Translations under genes and position numbers: made by a program
Part shown: positions 9,026 to 18,515 of the stretch, one piece after another
How positions within the stretch are numbered: the stretch's first letter is position 1
How the letters are laid out: each line of letters starts with the position of its first letter
Notes under the pieces: model-generated
What the model saw: the letters and a program-made list of their open reading frames with translations, nothing else
Told to the model about the DNA's origin: nothing
Database searches by the model: none
Assembly: GCA_019100305.1 (NCBI GenBank)
Contig: JAHRHW010000002.1
Location: 1 to 32,137 of the forward strand
DNA: 32,137 nt
Reading direction: 5' to 3'
Origin: Candidatus Thiodiazotropha taylori
GTDB taxonomy: Bacteria; Pseudomonadota; Gammaproteobacteria; Chromatiales; Chromatiaceae

Positions 9026-10326
9026 AACTTCGCCATAGACTCAGTATCCGCTTGATTGTACTGTTTATAATAATCAGCATCCTGATTATATTCGTACTCA
9101 ACACTGGCTTTCGCTACGGTATACGTGACGAATTCAAACGTCTGGCGGAACCTCATCTGGTCGAATATGTCGATCACCTGCAACAGCAGATCGGTACACC
9201 GCCAGATATTCTCGCTGCTTCAGCATTGGCTGAAAGACTTAGCATCGATATTCAGATCAGTTCGCCTGGTGAACGCTGGTCCAGCAGTGACGATTTTCTC
9301 GATGAAGAGAGCCTGAATTTTCATCAGCATCAACTTTCAAGCGGGCGTATTGTTGAGGTCAGTCATCAAGCCAGCCGTTTCATAATGCAGTTACAAGAAG
9401 GTAATATCACTACCTTGTATATCACCAAACAGAAATTCAATAGCTCTCAATTACCCTTAATTGCTTCCATCACCATCGTTGTCGTGTTGCTTTTGATCGC
9501 ACTGACCTATCACTTTGTTCGACGTCTTTTTCTGCCAATCGAGACCATTCGTCAAGGTGTGGCCAGTTTCGGTTCAGGAGACCTGAAATACCGTATCAAA
9601 CTTCAACGTAAGGATGAGTTGGGAGAACTGGCCCACAGTGTCAACATTATGGCTGATGAGATACAGGGAATGCTGGAAGCAAAACGCCAGCTATTACTCG
9701 CAATCAGCCATGAGTTGAGATCCCCTCTAACCCGAGTGAGACTCAATGCAGAGCTTGTTGAACATGGTGATCCAAGGGAACGTATCATCCAGGATCTGAA
9801 ACTACTGGAACAGCAGTTAAACGAATTGTTGGAAACCGAACGGCTGGAGTCCAATCATACAAAACTTGATCTGCAACTGGCTGATCCACTGCAATTGATC
9901 GATTCGGTTACAAAGGAGCATTTTGCAGATAGCCAGTGGCAAAGTCACTTTGATGAGAGTAACGGATTAATCCACTTGGACATTGCACGTATCAAGCTGT
10001 TAATCAAAAACCTGCTGGACAATGCCGAGCGCCACACTAACCTGCAACAAGGAGCGGTTGAAATCCATAGTCATATAACCAAGGAAGGCTGGCATTTTCG
10101 AGTCATAGATCATGGGGCCGGTATTGCTGAAGAGCATCTATCACACTTGACCGAGCCATTTTATCGAGTCGACAAAGCCCGCCAGAGATCCACCGGGGGA
10201 TATGGATTGGGACTCTATCTATGCCGGGTCATCGCAGAAGCCCATGGTGGACAACTGACGATTGCGAGTCAATTGGGTAAAGGTACACAAGTCTCAGTAA
10301 CCATACCTCATACTAGGGCCTGTTAA
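9022..10326 (+). CDS. HAMP-containing sensor histidine kinase (CpxA/RstB-like)
   Basis: ATG 9022 overlaps the upstream TGA (ATGA). MKLRHRLSIRLIVLF TM1, TM2, HAMP, ISHELRSPLTRVRLNAEL H-box, NLLDNAERHT N-box, GYGLGLYLCRVIAEAHGG G-box. Confidence 0.93.
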   Translation: MKLRHRLSIRLIVLFIIISILIIFVLNTGFRYGIRDEFKRLAEPHLVEYVDHLQQQIGTPPDILAASALAERLSIDIQISSPGERWSSSDDFLDEESLNFHQHQLSSGRIVEVSHQASRFIMQLQEGNITTLYITKQKFNSSQLPLIASITIVVVLLLIALTYHFVRRLFLPIETIRQGVASFGSGDLKYRIKLQRKDELGELAHSVNIMADEIQGMLEAKRQLLLAISHELRSPLTRVRLNAELVEHGDPRERIIQDLKLLEQQLNELLETERLESNHTKLDLQLADPLQLIDSVTKEHFADSQWQSHFDESNGLIHLDIARIKLLIKNLLDNAERHTNLQQGAVEIHSHITKEGWHFRVIDHGAGIAEEHLSHLTEPFYRVDKARQRSTGGYGLGLYLCRVIAEAHGGQLTIASQLGKGTQVSVTIPHTRAC

Positions 10327-10338
10327 CACTAATCCAAT
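10311..10338. repeat. 28-nt repeat copy 1 (TACTAGGGCCTGTTAACACTAATCCAAT)
   Basis: Identical to 27006-27033; contains the histidine kinase stop codon; lies between convergent kinase and dGTPase genes. Confidence 0.85.
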
Positions 10339-10342
10339 ACGC

Positions 10343-11704
10343 TTAACCGGGCAAAGAGATTCCGGTTACTTTTTTGTACAATGAGACGGCATAAGAATCG
10401 GTCATTCCTGAGACAAAATCAGTCAGGCGTAACAACCTGGTATAGTCATCCTGTACAGGTATGGCATCATCTCCAATAAATTGTTCAGGTATCAAGCGAA
10501 TCATCATCTGGCTTCTTGGGGTGGCGCTGGTACCGTGCTCAGCAACATCATCGATAATTGGAATAAACCGTTCAAGCAGTTCACTGATGACTTGAAAACC
10601 GGCCGTCTCTATCTCGATAACTTCCGGTGCAATATAGATCTTCTCCCCAGCTACCTGAATCAGACGATCCATCTCTTGGCGATGGGGAATAGAGCTCATC
10701 AATGGTTCGTCGAATTCACCTTTGAGAATCGCCGGCTCATGATCCAGAAAACAGCTTAGAATCTCACTGATGGCTTTACTGATCACCTTCGCACGTAAAA
10801 ACTCAACTTTTTCCTTGTCGCCTCCAATACGCTTCAGTCGGGACGTTTGAATCGAGGAGTCGGCCAAAATATCACTGTAGAGATCAAGCGCCTCCTGGTA
10901 ACTGATATGTCCGAGACGGAATCCATCCTCGATATCGATGACCCGATAACAGATGTCATCCGCAGCTTCCACCAAATAGGAGAGCGGGTGACGATGCCAG
11001 ATAGATAACACGGGATCCCTTCTTATCAAGCCAACCGCCTTGGCTACGGTTTCGAAATTCTCCTGATCCTGCGCTGTGAACCCTGGTTTTTTGGCACTGA
11101 CCCCATCGAAACGCCCTTTGCCGATGCAGGACTCTCTCGGGTATTTGGTGAATGCTGCCAGGGTGGCGCAGGTCAATTGCAGCCCCCCCGGGTTATCGCG
11201 ATTCTGCAATCTGGTAATTACCCGAAACCCCTGGGCATTACCTTCAAAATTCAGGAAATCCTCCCGTTGGCTGCCATTGAGCACGGCAACGCGCTGCCTG
11301 CCGTAGTCAGCGGTTTCCGCCCAATGACGAATTGCATCTTCGCCTGAATGCCCGAACGGCGGATTCCCGATGTCATGTGCCAGGCAGGCTGCGGCGCAGA
11401 TATCACCAAAATCCGATGCCTCGTATCCTTTCAGCTTGTGCCTGGCGATGATCTGTTCACCGACCAGGGTACCCAGGGAACGACCAACGCTTGATGACTC
11501 AAGACTATGAGTTAGGCGGGTCCGGACATAATCGATTTTGGAGAGGGGGAAAATCTGAGTCTTGTCCTGCATTCGTCTGAAGGCGGACGAGAAGACAATA
11601 CGATCAAAATCCCTTTGAAAATCCGTGCGGGAAGTTGTACTGGTCGGTTGATCTTTCGATCCAAGACGTTGGCGGGATAAGAGTTGTGACCAAATCATCG
11701 ACAT
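10343..11704 (-). CDS. dgt: Deoxyguanosinetriphosphate triphosphohydrolase (dGTPase-like HD hydrolase)
   Basis: RTDFQRDFDRIVFSSAFRRMQDKTQIFPL; RTRLTHSLE; CLAHDIGNPPFGHSGEDAIR; LSYLVEAADDICYRVIDIEDG. Confidence 0.92.
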   Translation of the reverse strand: MSMIWSQLLSRQRLGSKDQPTSTTSRTDFQRDFDRIVFSSAFRRMQDKTQIFPLSKIDYVRTRLTHSLESSSVGRSLGTLVGEQIIARHKLKGYEASDFGDICAAACLAHDIGNPPFGHSGEDAIRHWAETADYGRQRVAVLNGSQREDFLNFEGNAQGFRVITRLQNRDNPGGLQLTCATLAAFTKYPRESCIGKGRFDGVSAKKPGFTAQDQENFETVAKAVGLIRRDPVLSIWHRHPLSYLVEAADDICYRVIDIEDGFRLGHISYQEALDLYSDILADSSIQTSRLKRIGGDKEKVEFLRAKVISKAISEILSCFLDHEPAILKGEFDEPLMSSIPHRQEMDRLIQVAGEKIYIAPEVIEIETAGFQVISELLERFIPIIDDVAEHGTSATPRSQMMIRLIPEQFIGDDAIPVQDDYTRLLRLTDFVSGMTDSYAVSLYKKVTGISLPG

Positions 11705-11937
11705 GGGTCGATTCTATCCTTAAATATAGTGCTAATGTGATTGTTGTTTGGCTGTGAATGATAGCGACAGCTTGCGACAGAATCACCCCAGTATATGGGA
11801 TTTCCACTGAAATAACCTGTTTCTGCAAACAAGCTGAGCAAACCGTAAGCTAACCTCAAGGACTCAGCCGAAACACAGAGTCCCACACCGGACACTCCTA
11901 TCCGAAACCCGAGTATAAGTCATTATTTTATTTTTAT

Positions 11938-12825
11938 TCAGTTACTTACAGCATCGTTAGCCAACCTTTCATCGGTTTCCCTGCCACCTTTGAGTGCGAT
12001 GATTCCGGCCAGTCCGATCAGGAACGCACCAAATACAAACTGCAGGCTCAGGGTCTCTCCCCACAACAGATAGCCATAGGCGGCGCCAAACAGGACGGAT
12101 GTATAGGTGAATGGGCTTACTCTGGCAGCGGTCGCTATGGCATATCCACGCGTCAAGAGCAGTTGGCCCAATGTGCCGAATAATCCCAGCAGTGCAAATA
12201 ACCACCACTCCGTGACGGTGGGTTGTTGCCAATTCCAGCCCATCGGGATTGCAGAGATCAATGTACTCAACAGTGCGAAGTAGAAGACCACTCTGATTGA
12301 AGGCTCTGTTTTGCCTAACCGACGCAGGCTGACTTTAGCCAATGAGGCAAAAACACCCCCCAGAAGGCCGATCAGGGCGATTTGATTGAACTCACCACCT
12401 GGATTCAGAACCAGAATGACACCGACAAAGCCGATTCCGATCGCCAGCAGGACAGTGCGATACATAGGTTCACTCAGCCAATACCAGGCAATCAAGGGCA
12501 TGAAGAGTGGTGACGTCATTTTCAGCAGCATGCCATCAGCCAGCGGCAGATTGGCTAACGCATAAAAAAAGCAGTACATGGCGGAAACGCCTGCAACAGA
12601 GCGTAGCAGATGCAGGTGAAACACCTGGGTTTTCAGGCGAACAAAGCCAGCACCCCAGACCAGAGGCAGTAGCAGAGCAACTCCAAAGAGATTTCTCATG
12701 AACACAGCCATTTCGCTTGGCAGGCTTTGTGTCAGTTGCTTTACGACAGCTCCCATAGAGGCAAACATAAATTCAGAGAGCAGGATAAACAGTGCTCCCA
12801 ATAAAATATTTTGCTTATAAAACAT
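11938..12825 (-). CDS. DMT-superfamily transporter, EamA family
   Basis: About ten hydrophobic segments with duplicated EamA architecture (SEFMFASMGAVVKQL; LLLTRGYAIATAARVSPFTYTSVLFGAAYGYLLWGE). Confidence 0.9.
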   Translation of the reverse strand: MFYKQNILLGALFILLSEFMFASMGAVVKQLTQSLPSEMAVFMRNLFGVALLLPLVWGAGFVRLKTQVFHLHLLRSVAGVSAMYCFFYALANLPLADGMLLKMTSPLFMPLIAWYWLSEPMYRTVLLAIGIGFVGVILVLNPGGEFNQIALIGLLGGVFASLAKVSLRRLGKTEPSIRVVFYFALLSTLISAIPMGWNWQQPTVTEWWLFALLGLFGTLGQLLLTRGYAIATAARVSPFTYTSVLFGAAYGYLLWGETLSLQFVFGAFLIGLAGIIALKGGRETDERLANDAVSN

Positions 12826-12978
12826 GGTCTTAATTAAGATACAAACTATTTGCGGTTAACCTGATCGAGAATATTAAATTTGTTTAAATTCCTGTAAATG
12901 AGTACAAGTGACATCGCTTCAATCGTATAGTGTGTGGCAGAATTGCCAATCTAACAGATTCCGAGAGGATAAGTTCAA

Positions 12979-13632
12979 ATGTTTGACCAAACTCGCAGCC
13001 CGTTTATCGCCCTGCTACTGATTCTGCTCAGCGGCTGTTCCAGTGTCTATTACGATACGATGGAGAGCGTCGGTTATCACAAACGGGATATTCTGGTGGA
13101 TCGGGTCGAAGCCGCAAAAGATGCCCAAAGTGATGCCCAGGAGCAATTCAAGTCAGCACTTGACCAGTTTGCATCGGTTATCCGCTTAGAAGAGAGTGAT
13201 CTAAAGCGTGCCTATGACGATCTAAACCACGAATTTGAATCGAGTGAGAGTGCGGCCCAAGAGGTCACGGACCGGATTGACAAGGTCGAATCTGTTGCAG
13301 AGGATCTGTTTGAAGAGTGGCAGGAAGAGTTGGAACTCTACGAAAATCAAAAATTAAAAGCCGCCAGTAAACAGCAATTGAGTAAAACCAAGAGCCGCTA
13401 CCAGGGAATGCTCAAATCGATGCGTCAAGCTGAGCGGACCATGCAACCCGTACTCAATAACTTCCGTGACAATGTACTCTATCTGAAACATAACCTGAAT
13501 GCACAGGCCATCGGCTCGTTAAGAGGAGAGTTCGGTAATCTGAAAGCGGATATTACCAATTTGATCAATCGCATGAACCAATCGATAAAACGTTCAGACG
13601 AATTCATACGCGATATGCAGAGTGCAAACTAA
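12979..13632 (+). CDS. DUF2959-family lipoprotein
   Basis: Lipobox LLSGCSS; SVYYDTMESVGYHKRDILVDRVEAAKDAQSDAQEQFKSAL; long coiled-coil helices. Confidence 0.8.
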   Translation: MFDQTRSPFIALLLILLSGCSSVYYDTMESVGYHKRDILVDRVEAAKDAQSDAQEQFKSALDQFASVIRLEESDLKRAYDDLNHEFESSESAAQEVTDRIDKVESVAEDLFEEWQEELELYENQKLKAASKQQLSKTKSRYQGMLKSMRQAERTMQPVLNNFRDNVLYLKHNLNAQAIGSLRGEFGNLKADITNLINRMNQSIKRSDEFIRDMQSAN

Positions 13633-13633
13633 G

Positions 13634-13654
13634 ATCTGTTAACACTAATCGAAT
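13634..13654. repeat. Divergent third copy of the GTTAAC-centred repeat core
   Basis: CTGTTAACACTAATCGAAT at 13636-13654 versus CTGTTAACACTAATCCAAT in copies 1 and 2 (18/19), immediately after the DUF2959 stop codon. Confidence 0.6.
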
Positions 13655-13794
13655 CGGTCCTGGCATATTGTCTTATCCCTTTTTCATTCAGCCAATACGC
13701 TGCAACTGTGACGGCCTAGGCATACGTTTGCATAATGATACAGGATATCGATACTTCGTGATGATATCAGACATAGACAATACCGATTAAGAAG

Positions 13795-15363
13795 ATGCAC
13801 TACTTTCGCGGCAGCTCTCTCTCCTCATATCATCCACTTTACCATCTGCATCATCTGGTCGCGGTTCTATTTTTAGTTTCCATAGCCTTCTCTTCCCACC
13901 TGTTTTTCAATGGTTTGGGTGGACATGACCTGATTCTCATGACCGCCGTAATTTGTGGCTATATGGCACTCAATATTGGGGCTAATGATGCCGGCAACAA
14001 CATTGGCCCCTTGGTTGGCTCTGCAGTAATCACTCTCTCCGGCGCTGTGGCATTAGCCGCCATATTTGAGTTTTTCGGAGCATTCCTCGCGGGCAGAGAA
14101 GTTGTCAGCACGATAAAGCACGGTATTGTAGAGCAACAGCAACTCGGTGGTGCCAGAGAGATTGTACTGGTGATGATCAGTGCTCTGCTTGCCAGTGGCC
14201 TCTGGTTGAATATCGCCACCGCCACAGGCACACCGGTATCCACTACCCATACCATCGTTGGGGGAGTACTCGGTGCCGGCATTACAATTGGTGGAGCTTC
14301 AGTTGTAAATTGGCAGGCACTGGGAACGATCGGCATCAGCTGGTTCCTTTCTCCCCTGTTGGGTAGTGCGATCGCTGCACTGCTCCTCTATCTGATCAAG
14401 CGCAATATCACTTACCAGATAGAGATGTCTCGCGCTACTGAACGACTGGTTCCGGTGTTTGTAGGCTTAATGGCCTTCACCTTCACCACCTATCTGCTTA
14501 CCAAGGGACTGAAAAGCAGTTGGCGGACAGATTTAACCACCGCACTGCTTTGTGGTTTGAGTGTTGGCATCGGTACTTTTTTAATTATAAAACCAATCAT
14601 CAAACAACATGTGGCACTTTTGCCCAATACAAAATCCGCGGTTAACCGTCATTTCAATATTCCGCTTCTCATTGCCGCAGGATTATTGAGCTTCGCCCAT
14701 GGATCCAATGATGTTGCTAATGCAATTGGCCCTGTTATTGCCATAAAAGAAGCATTGGATTCCGACCAGAGTATAAGTCATACGGCGCTGCCTACCTGGG
14801 TACTGCTGGTTGGAGCCATCGGAATTCCACTGGGAATTGTGTTATATGGAAAACGCATGATCAAAACCATCGGTAATGAAATTACTGAATTTGATCAAAT
14901 CAGAGCATTTTGTGTTGTCACCTCGGTAACCATCACAGTTTTGCTTGCCAGCCTCCTGGGCATCCCAGTAAGCAGCACTCATACTACTGTTGGGGCTATA
15001 TTCGGAATTGGTTTCCTACGGGAAAACCTGAAAAAACAATACGCTGTCTCCATGGAAATCTTGAAGCGCCAAGCGACCAAACAAAATCAGCAGGAGATCG
15101 ATAATTTCATCCATCAGTTTGATGAATCGTCATTTCATGAAAAGGGTAAGCTCCTGAAAAGTCTCAATGGAAGTGACATAATCTCAAAGATCACAGAGAA
15201 GGACAGAAAATCACTCAACAAGCTGCATCGGAAGGAGCTGGTAAAGCGATCGACATTTATACGTATCCTCATTGGATGGGTAATCACGCTTCCAGTTGCC
15301 GGCCTGCTCGCTTCTTTAATATACACAATACTGGACTCAACAAACCTAATAGCTGTTGGTTGA
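13795..15363 (+). CDS. Inorganic phosphate transporter, PiT family
   Basis: Duplicated PiT signatures GANDAGNNIGP and GSNDVANAIGP; paired GTPVSTTHTIVGGVLGAG and GIPVSSTHTTVGAIFGIG; multiple TM helices. Confidence 0.92.
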   Translation: MHYFRGSSLSSYHPLYHLHHLVAVLFLVSIAFSSHLFFNGLGGHDLILMTAVICGYMALNIGANDAGNNIGPLVGSAVITLSGAVALAAIFEFFGAFLAGREVVSTIKHGIVEQQQLGGAREIVLVMISALLASGLWLNIATATGTPVSTTHTIVGGVLGAGITIGGASVVNWQALGTIGISWFLSPLLGSAIAALLLYLIKRNITYQIEMSRATERLVPVFVGLMAFTFTTYLLTKGLKSSWRTDLTTALLCGLSVGIGTFLIIKPIIKQHVALLPNTKSAVNRHFNIPLLIAAGLLSFAHGSNDVANAIGPVIAIKEALDSDQSISHTALPTWVLLVGAIGIPLGIVLYGKRMIKTIGNEITEFDQIRAFCVVTSVTITVLLASLLGIPVSSTHTTVGAIFGIGFLRENLKKQYAVSMEILKRQATKQNQQEIDNFIHQFDESSFHEKGKLLKSLNGSDIISKITEKDRKSLNKLHRKELVKRSTFIRILIGWVITLPVAGLLASLIYTILDSTNLIAVG

Positions 15364-15644
15364 TCATTTATAACCAAGTATTTTCATGCGTAATTGAGAA
15401 CCAGTCAGGTAGTCAAGAATATTGCAGAGCATCATCCTTTTGACTAACAACTCTTTTCCTACCATTTTACTGTAGCAAGAAAAGCCTCCCATTGGGGCAG
15501 ATTTTAATATCCCTCCTTTCATGCCATAATCAGCTTGAAAGAGTGGAATTTACAGCACACCAATTTATAAACTGCGTTTATACCTATACTGTGGCTGTCA
15601 GCAGGACGTGGTTAGTTGGTCTCTGAAGGTAACTGACCTGTTTC

Positions 15645-17735
15645 ATGACTATTTCCTGCCCAAGCAATAAGAGACAATTTCAGTCAGCATCTGCTCGAAC
15701 GAAATCCACACATTCCCACCTGTTTCCAATCCATTTAATCAGCACACTGCTTATTATCTACTGCAGTCAGGCTACCAGTTCTGACTCCAGTCAGGATCAG
15801 GAGTTACACAATCTGCTCTCCTTACTTGAAAGCCAGACGGAACTGGCGACCAAAAGCAGAATGAATACGGACTATATTCCTGGCATGGCAAGCATTCTCT
15901 ATGGTGACGAGCTGTTGGCTCGAGGTGCCAGAACCGTCTGGGAAGCTCTGGGGCTTGTACCCGGTATAAGTTTAGGAATGGAGTTCACAGGCGAGAAACA
16001 GATTCTCAGCAGAGGGGTTGGGCATGGATATGCTTCAGGAAATGTAAAAATACTCCTCGATGGAGTTTCCTTGAATTCGACTCTACTGGGTACTGCCAAT
16101 CCGGCCCTCAACCTACCGATTGAACAGATAGAGCGTATTGAGGTTATACGTGGTGCCGGTGCATCTGTTTATGGTGAGTATGCCTATGCGGGTGTCGTCA
16201 ATATTGTTACCAAACAAGCTTCGACAGGTCTACATACTCATTATGAAGATGATTCTCACTATGGTTTGGGTGGTTATTGGCAATGGTATGACCCCGCTAA
16301 CGATCTGACTGCTTCAATCAATATCTCAGGACTTAAGGGCGATGGCCATAATGTGGAGGTTGAAGAGGATGCCTGGTACCACACTGGTCAGGCAGAGCTC
16401 TCGAATGCACCTGGACCAACAAACGAGGCCAAAAAATATCTGGGTCTGTTTTTTGATTTAAAGTGGCAGGGATGGTTTGCCTCGGTAAAACTGCTTGATG
16501 ATGCCTATGGTGATCATTATGGAATAAATCATTTCCTTCCTCCTGCAGATGACCGCCTTGCATCCAGGCAGACTTACAACTCTTATCGTTTCGGCAATCA
16601 CCACAGGCTCAGCGATAAAATTCGCACAGAAATCAAATTTGAAATTCTGGAACATGAACGGGACAGGGATCAGCTCTATATCTATCCTGCAGGATTCATT
16701 ACCCCCTACCCTATTTATCTTGATTCACACTACAAAGAGAAAAAATACGAGATTTCTGCCGATATCTATTGGCGACCCAACACTCAACATGAAACACTGC
16801 TGACTGTTAAATCCACCGACACCTCAATTGAAGAAGCTGACTGGCAGTGGCCTGATCTCCCATTTGAGCTACCCCCGAACTGGATAGATACTGAGCGGGA
16901 AAGACACATTTTCACTTTGATTGCACAGGATCAGTATCGGTACAGCGAAGCATTTACATTAACAGCAACCTTGCGCTATGACGACTACAACGATCTCGAT
17001 AATCCCACAAGTCCAAGATTAGCCGGTGTCTGGCGGGTCTCTCCTGATAACATTGTAAAACTTCAGTTTGCCCGAAGTTTCCGCCCACCTACTTTCTATG
17101 AGTTACAAAATCCTGGCAAGGGTAAACTCTCGTTGAGCGCAATCAACAGCACTGAAATAGCCTATATCATCAAAAAAAATGACTGGCGCAGCAATTTCAT
17201 CGTTTTTCAATCTGATTTAATCGACCCTATATTTTTTGATGAACTCAACTTTGGCGGCTACATCAACGCTGAGGATGCACGACTTAAAGGATTTGAGTTT
17301 GAGTATCAACAACGCTTAGGAAACAATTTTAAACTGGATGGCAATCTCTCCTATGTGGACGCGAATTTTAAGAATAGTGGTGAAGATCTACCGGGTGGCG
17401 CTGAATGGCTGGCAAATTTGGGAATAATCTGGAAACCCATAGAGGACTGGTCAACCTCACTGCAAGTAACCTATGTAGGTGAACGTACCCGTGCAAATCT
17501 CGATACCCGTTCCAACTTATCTGCTACCACACAATATGATCTAACCATAGGTCACTATGGAACCATACCTGGATTAAAGTTTCTTTTTGGCATTAAAAAT
17601 CTGACTGACGAAACCATCAGATATCCCCAACAGTTGACCACCAATTTTGCAGGAGATGCATTTTTACCCTATCCCGATGACTACCACCGTCCTGGACGAC
17701 GCTGGTGGTTATCTTTGAACTACGACATACAGTAA
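15645..17735 (+). CDS. TonB-dependent outer-membrane receptor
   Basis: Plug domain (EALGLVPGISL...LLDGVSLN...IERIEVIRGAGASVYGEYAYAGVVNIVTK) and beta-barrel with RSFRPPTFYELQNP and a terminal aromatic-rich strand. Confidence 0.92.
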   Translation: MTISCPSNKRQFQSASARTKSTHSHLFPIHLISTLLIIYCSQATSSDSSQDQELHNLLSLLESQTELATKSRMNTDYIPGMASILYGDELLARGARTVWEALGLVPGISLGMEFTGEKQILSRGVGHGYASGNVKILLDGVSLNSTLLGTANPALNLPIEQIERIEVIRGAGASVYGEYAYAGVVNIVTKQASTGLHTHYEDDSHYGLGGYWQWYDPANDLTASINISGLKGDGHNVEVEEDAWYHTGQAELSNAPGPTNEAKKYLGLFFDLKWQGWFASVKLLDDAYGDHYGINHFLPPADDRLASRQTYNSYRFGNHHRLSDKIRTEIKFEILEHERDRDQLYIYPAGFITPYPIYLDSHYKEKKYEISADIYWRPNTQHETLLTVKSTDTSIEEADWQWPDLPFELPPNWIDTERERHIFTLIAQDQYRYSEAFTLTATLRYDDYNDLDNPTSPRLAGVWRVSPDNIVKLQFARSFRPPTFYELQNPGKGKLSLSAINSTEIAYIIKKNDWRSNFIVFQSDLIDPIFFDELNFGGYINAEDARLKGFEFEYQQRLGNNFKLDGNLSYVDANFKNSGEDLPGGAEWLANLGIIWKPIEDWSTSLQVTYVGERTRANLDTRSNLSATTQYDLTIGHYGTIPGLKFLFGIKNLTDETIRYPQQLTTNFAGDAFLPYPDDYHRPGRRWWLSLNYDIQ

Positions 17736-17954
17736 CAACGGGCCCTTTACTACTGTTGTCTTATGCCCAGTTGCTTATAAAGACTTGCCAATCAAGGCAC
17801 AAGGAGCGAGATTTGATTATTCCACAGGGTCGAAGAGCAGCAACGGACAGCCCGTTTTCGTTTGCAGCCAATCTGATAATTTGGACTGGGGTTCACGAGT
17901 TCTGAACAATCCCAGAGACTTGCTAACATGGAGAACATAGCAATCAGCAAAGAA

Positions 17955-18515
17955 ATGAGTCGCTCCCTATGGAGGGGTGTTGTTCTACTCATACTGTTGC
18001 TTAGCAGGACTTGCTTTGCCGATGTCCTCTGGCCTGAAGACAAGCAACGACTTAACGTCGCCATAAATATTCTACCTGCATGCCTGATGGCAGACCTTAC
18101 TCTGTCGGATAAGCTCTCATCAAGCGGAAAACTCCGCATTCTGGTTCTTCACGAGAATCAGCAAAAAGTCGCTCTGACCGTATCCGCAGGACTGCTGGCA
18201 CTAAAATCAATCGCCAACTTTCCACTCGATGTCGAAATCATCTCCACCTCTGACAGACAAAAACCGAATCTTTCTCCAATTGCAGCACTGTTTGTCGCCA
18301 CTCCCGGTATTAACTCGGAGATATTAAATAATTGGGTTGAATATAAACAAACTACGGTATTCTCCCCTTTTTCCGGCGATGTTGAACGCGGTGCTGTTGC
18401 AGGTATTTACGTTACTGACCGAATCCTGCCTTATATCAATCTTGCCCAGGCCAAAAAAGCCGGCGTAGTTTACAAGCCATTTTTTCTACGTATTGCAAAG
18501 CAGTATTATGAATAG
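17955..18515 (+). CDS. YfiR/DUF4154-like periplasmic protein; start revised from 17928
   Basis: Signal peptide MSRSLWRGVVLLILLLSRTCFA; C-terminal GIYVTDRILPYINLAQAKKAGVVYKPFFLRIAKQYY resembles the YfiR ending (INLxxAKKAGLxxSxxLLRLA). Confidence 0.65.
   Translation: MSRSLWRGVVLLILLLSRTCFADVLWPEDKQRLNVAINILPACLMADLTLSDKLSSSGKLRILVLHENQQKVALTVSAGLLALKSIANFPLDVEIISTSDRQKPNLSPIAALFVATPGINSEILNNWVEYKQTTVFSPFSGDVERGAVAGIYVTDRILPYINLAQAKKAGVVYKPFFLRIAKQYYE

Noticed and set aside
13959-14336. Antisense ORFs within the PiT transporter and similar antisense ORFs in other genes
   Set aside because: Fully embedded opposite well-supported genes, with no recognisable domains; expected shadow ORFs.
15480-15640. 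Possible GEMM (c-di-GMP) or cobalamin riboswitch upstream of the TonB receptor
   Set aside because: A GAAAGAGTGG fragment is present, but the conserved GEMM core and the B12-box sequences are not recognisable.
15364-15644. Fur box upstream of the TonB-dependent receptor
   Set aside because: Looked for GATAATGATAATCATTATC-like sequence; none found by eye.
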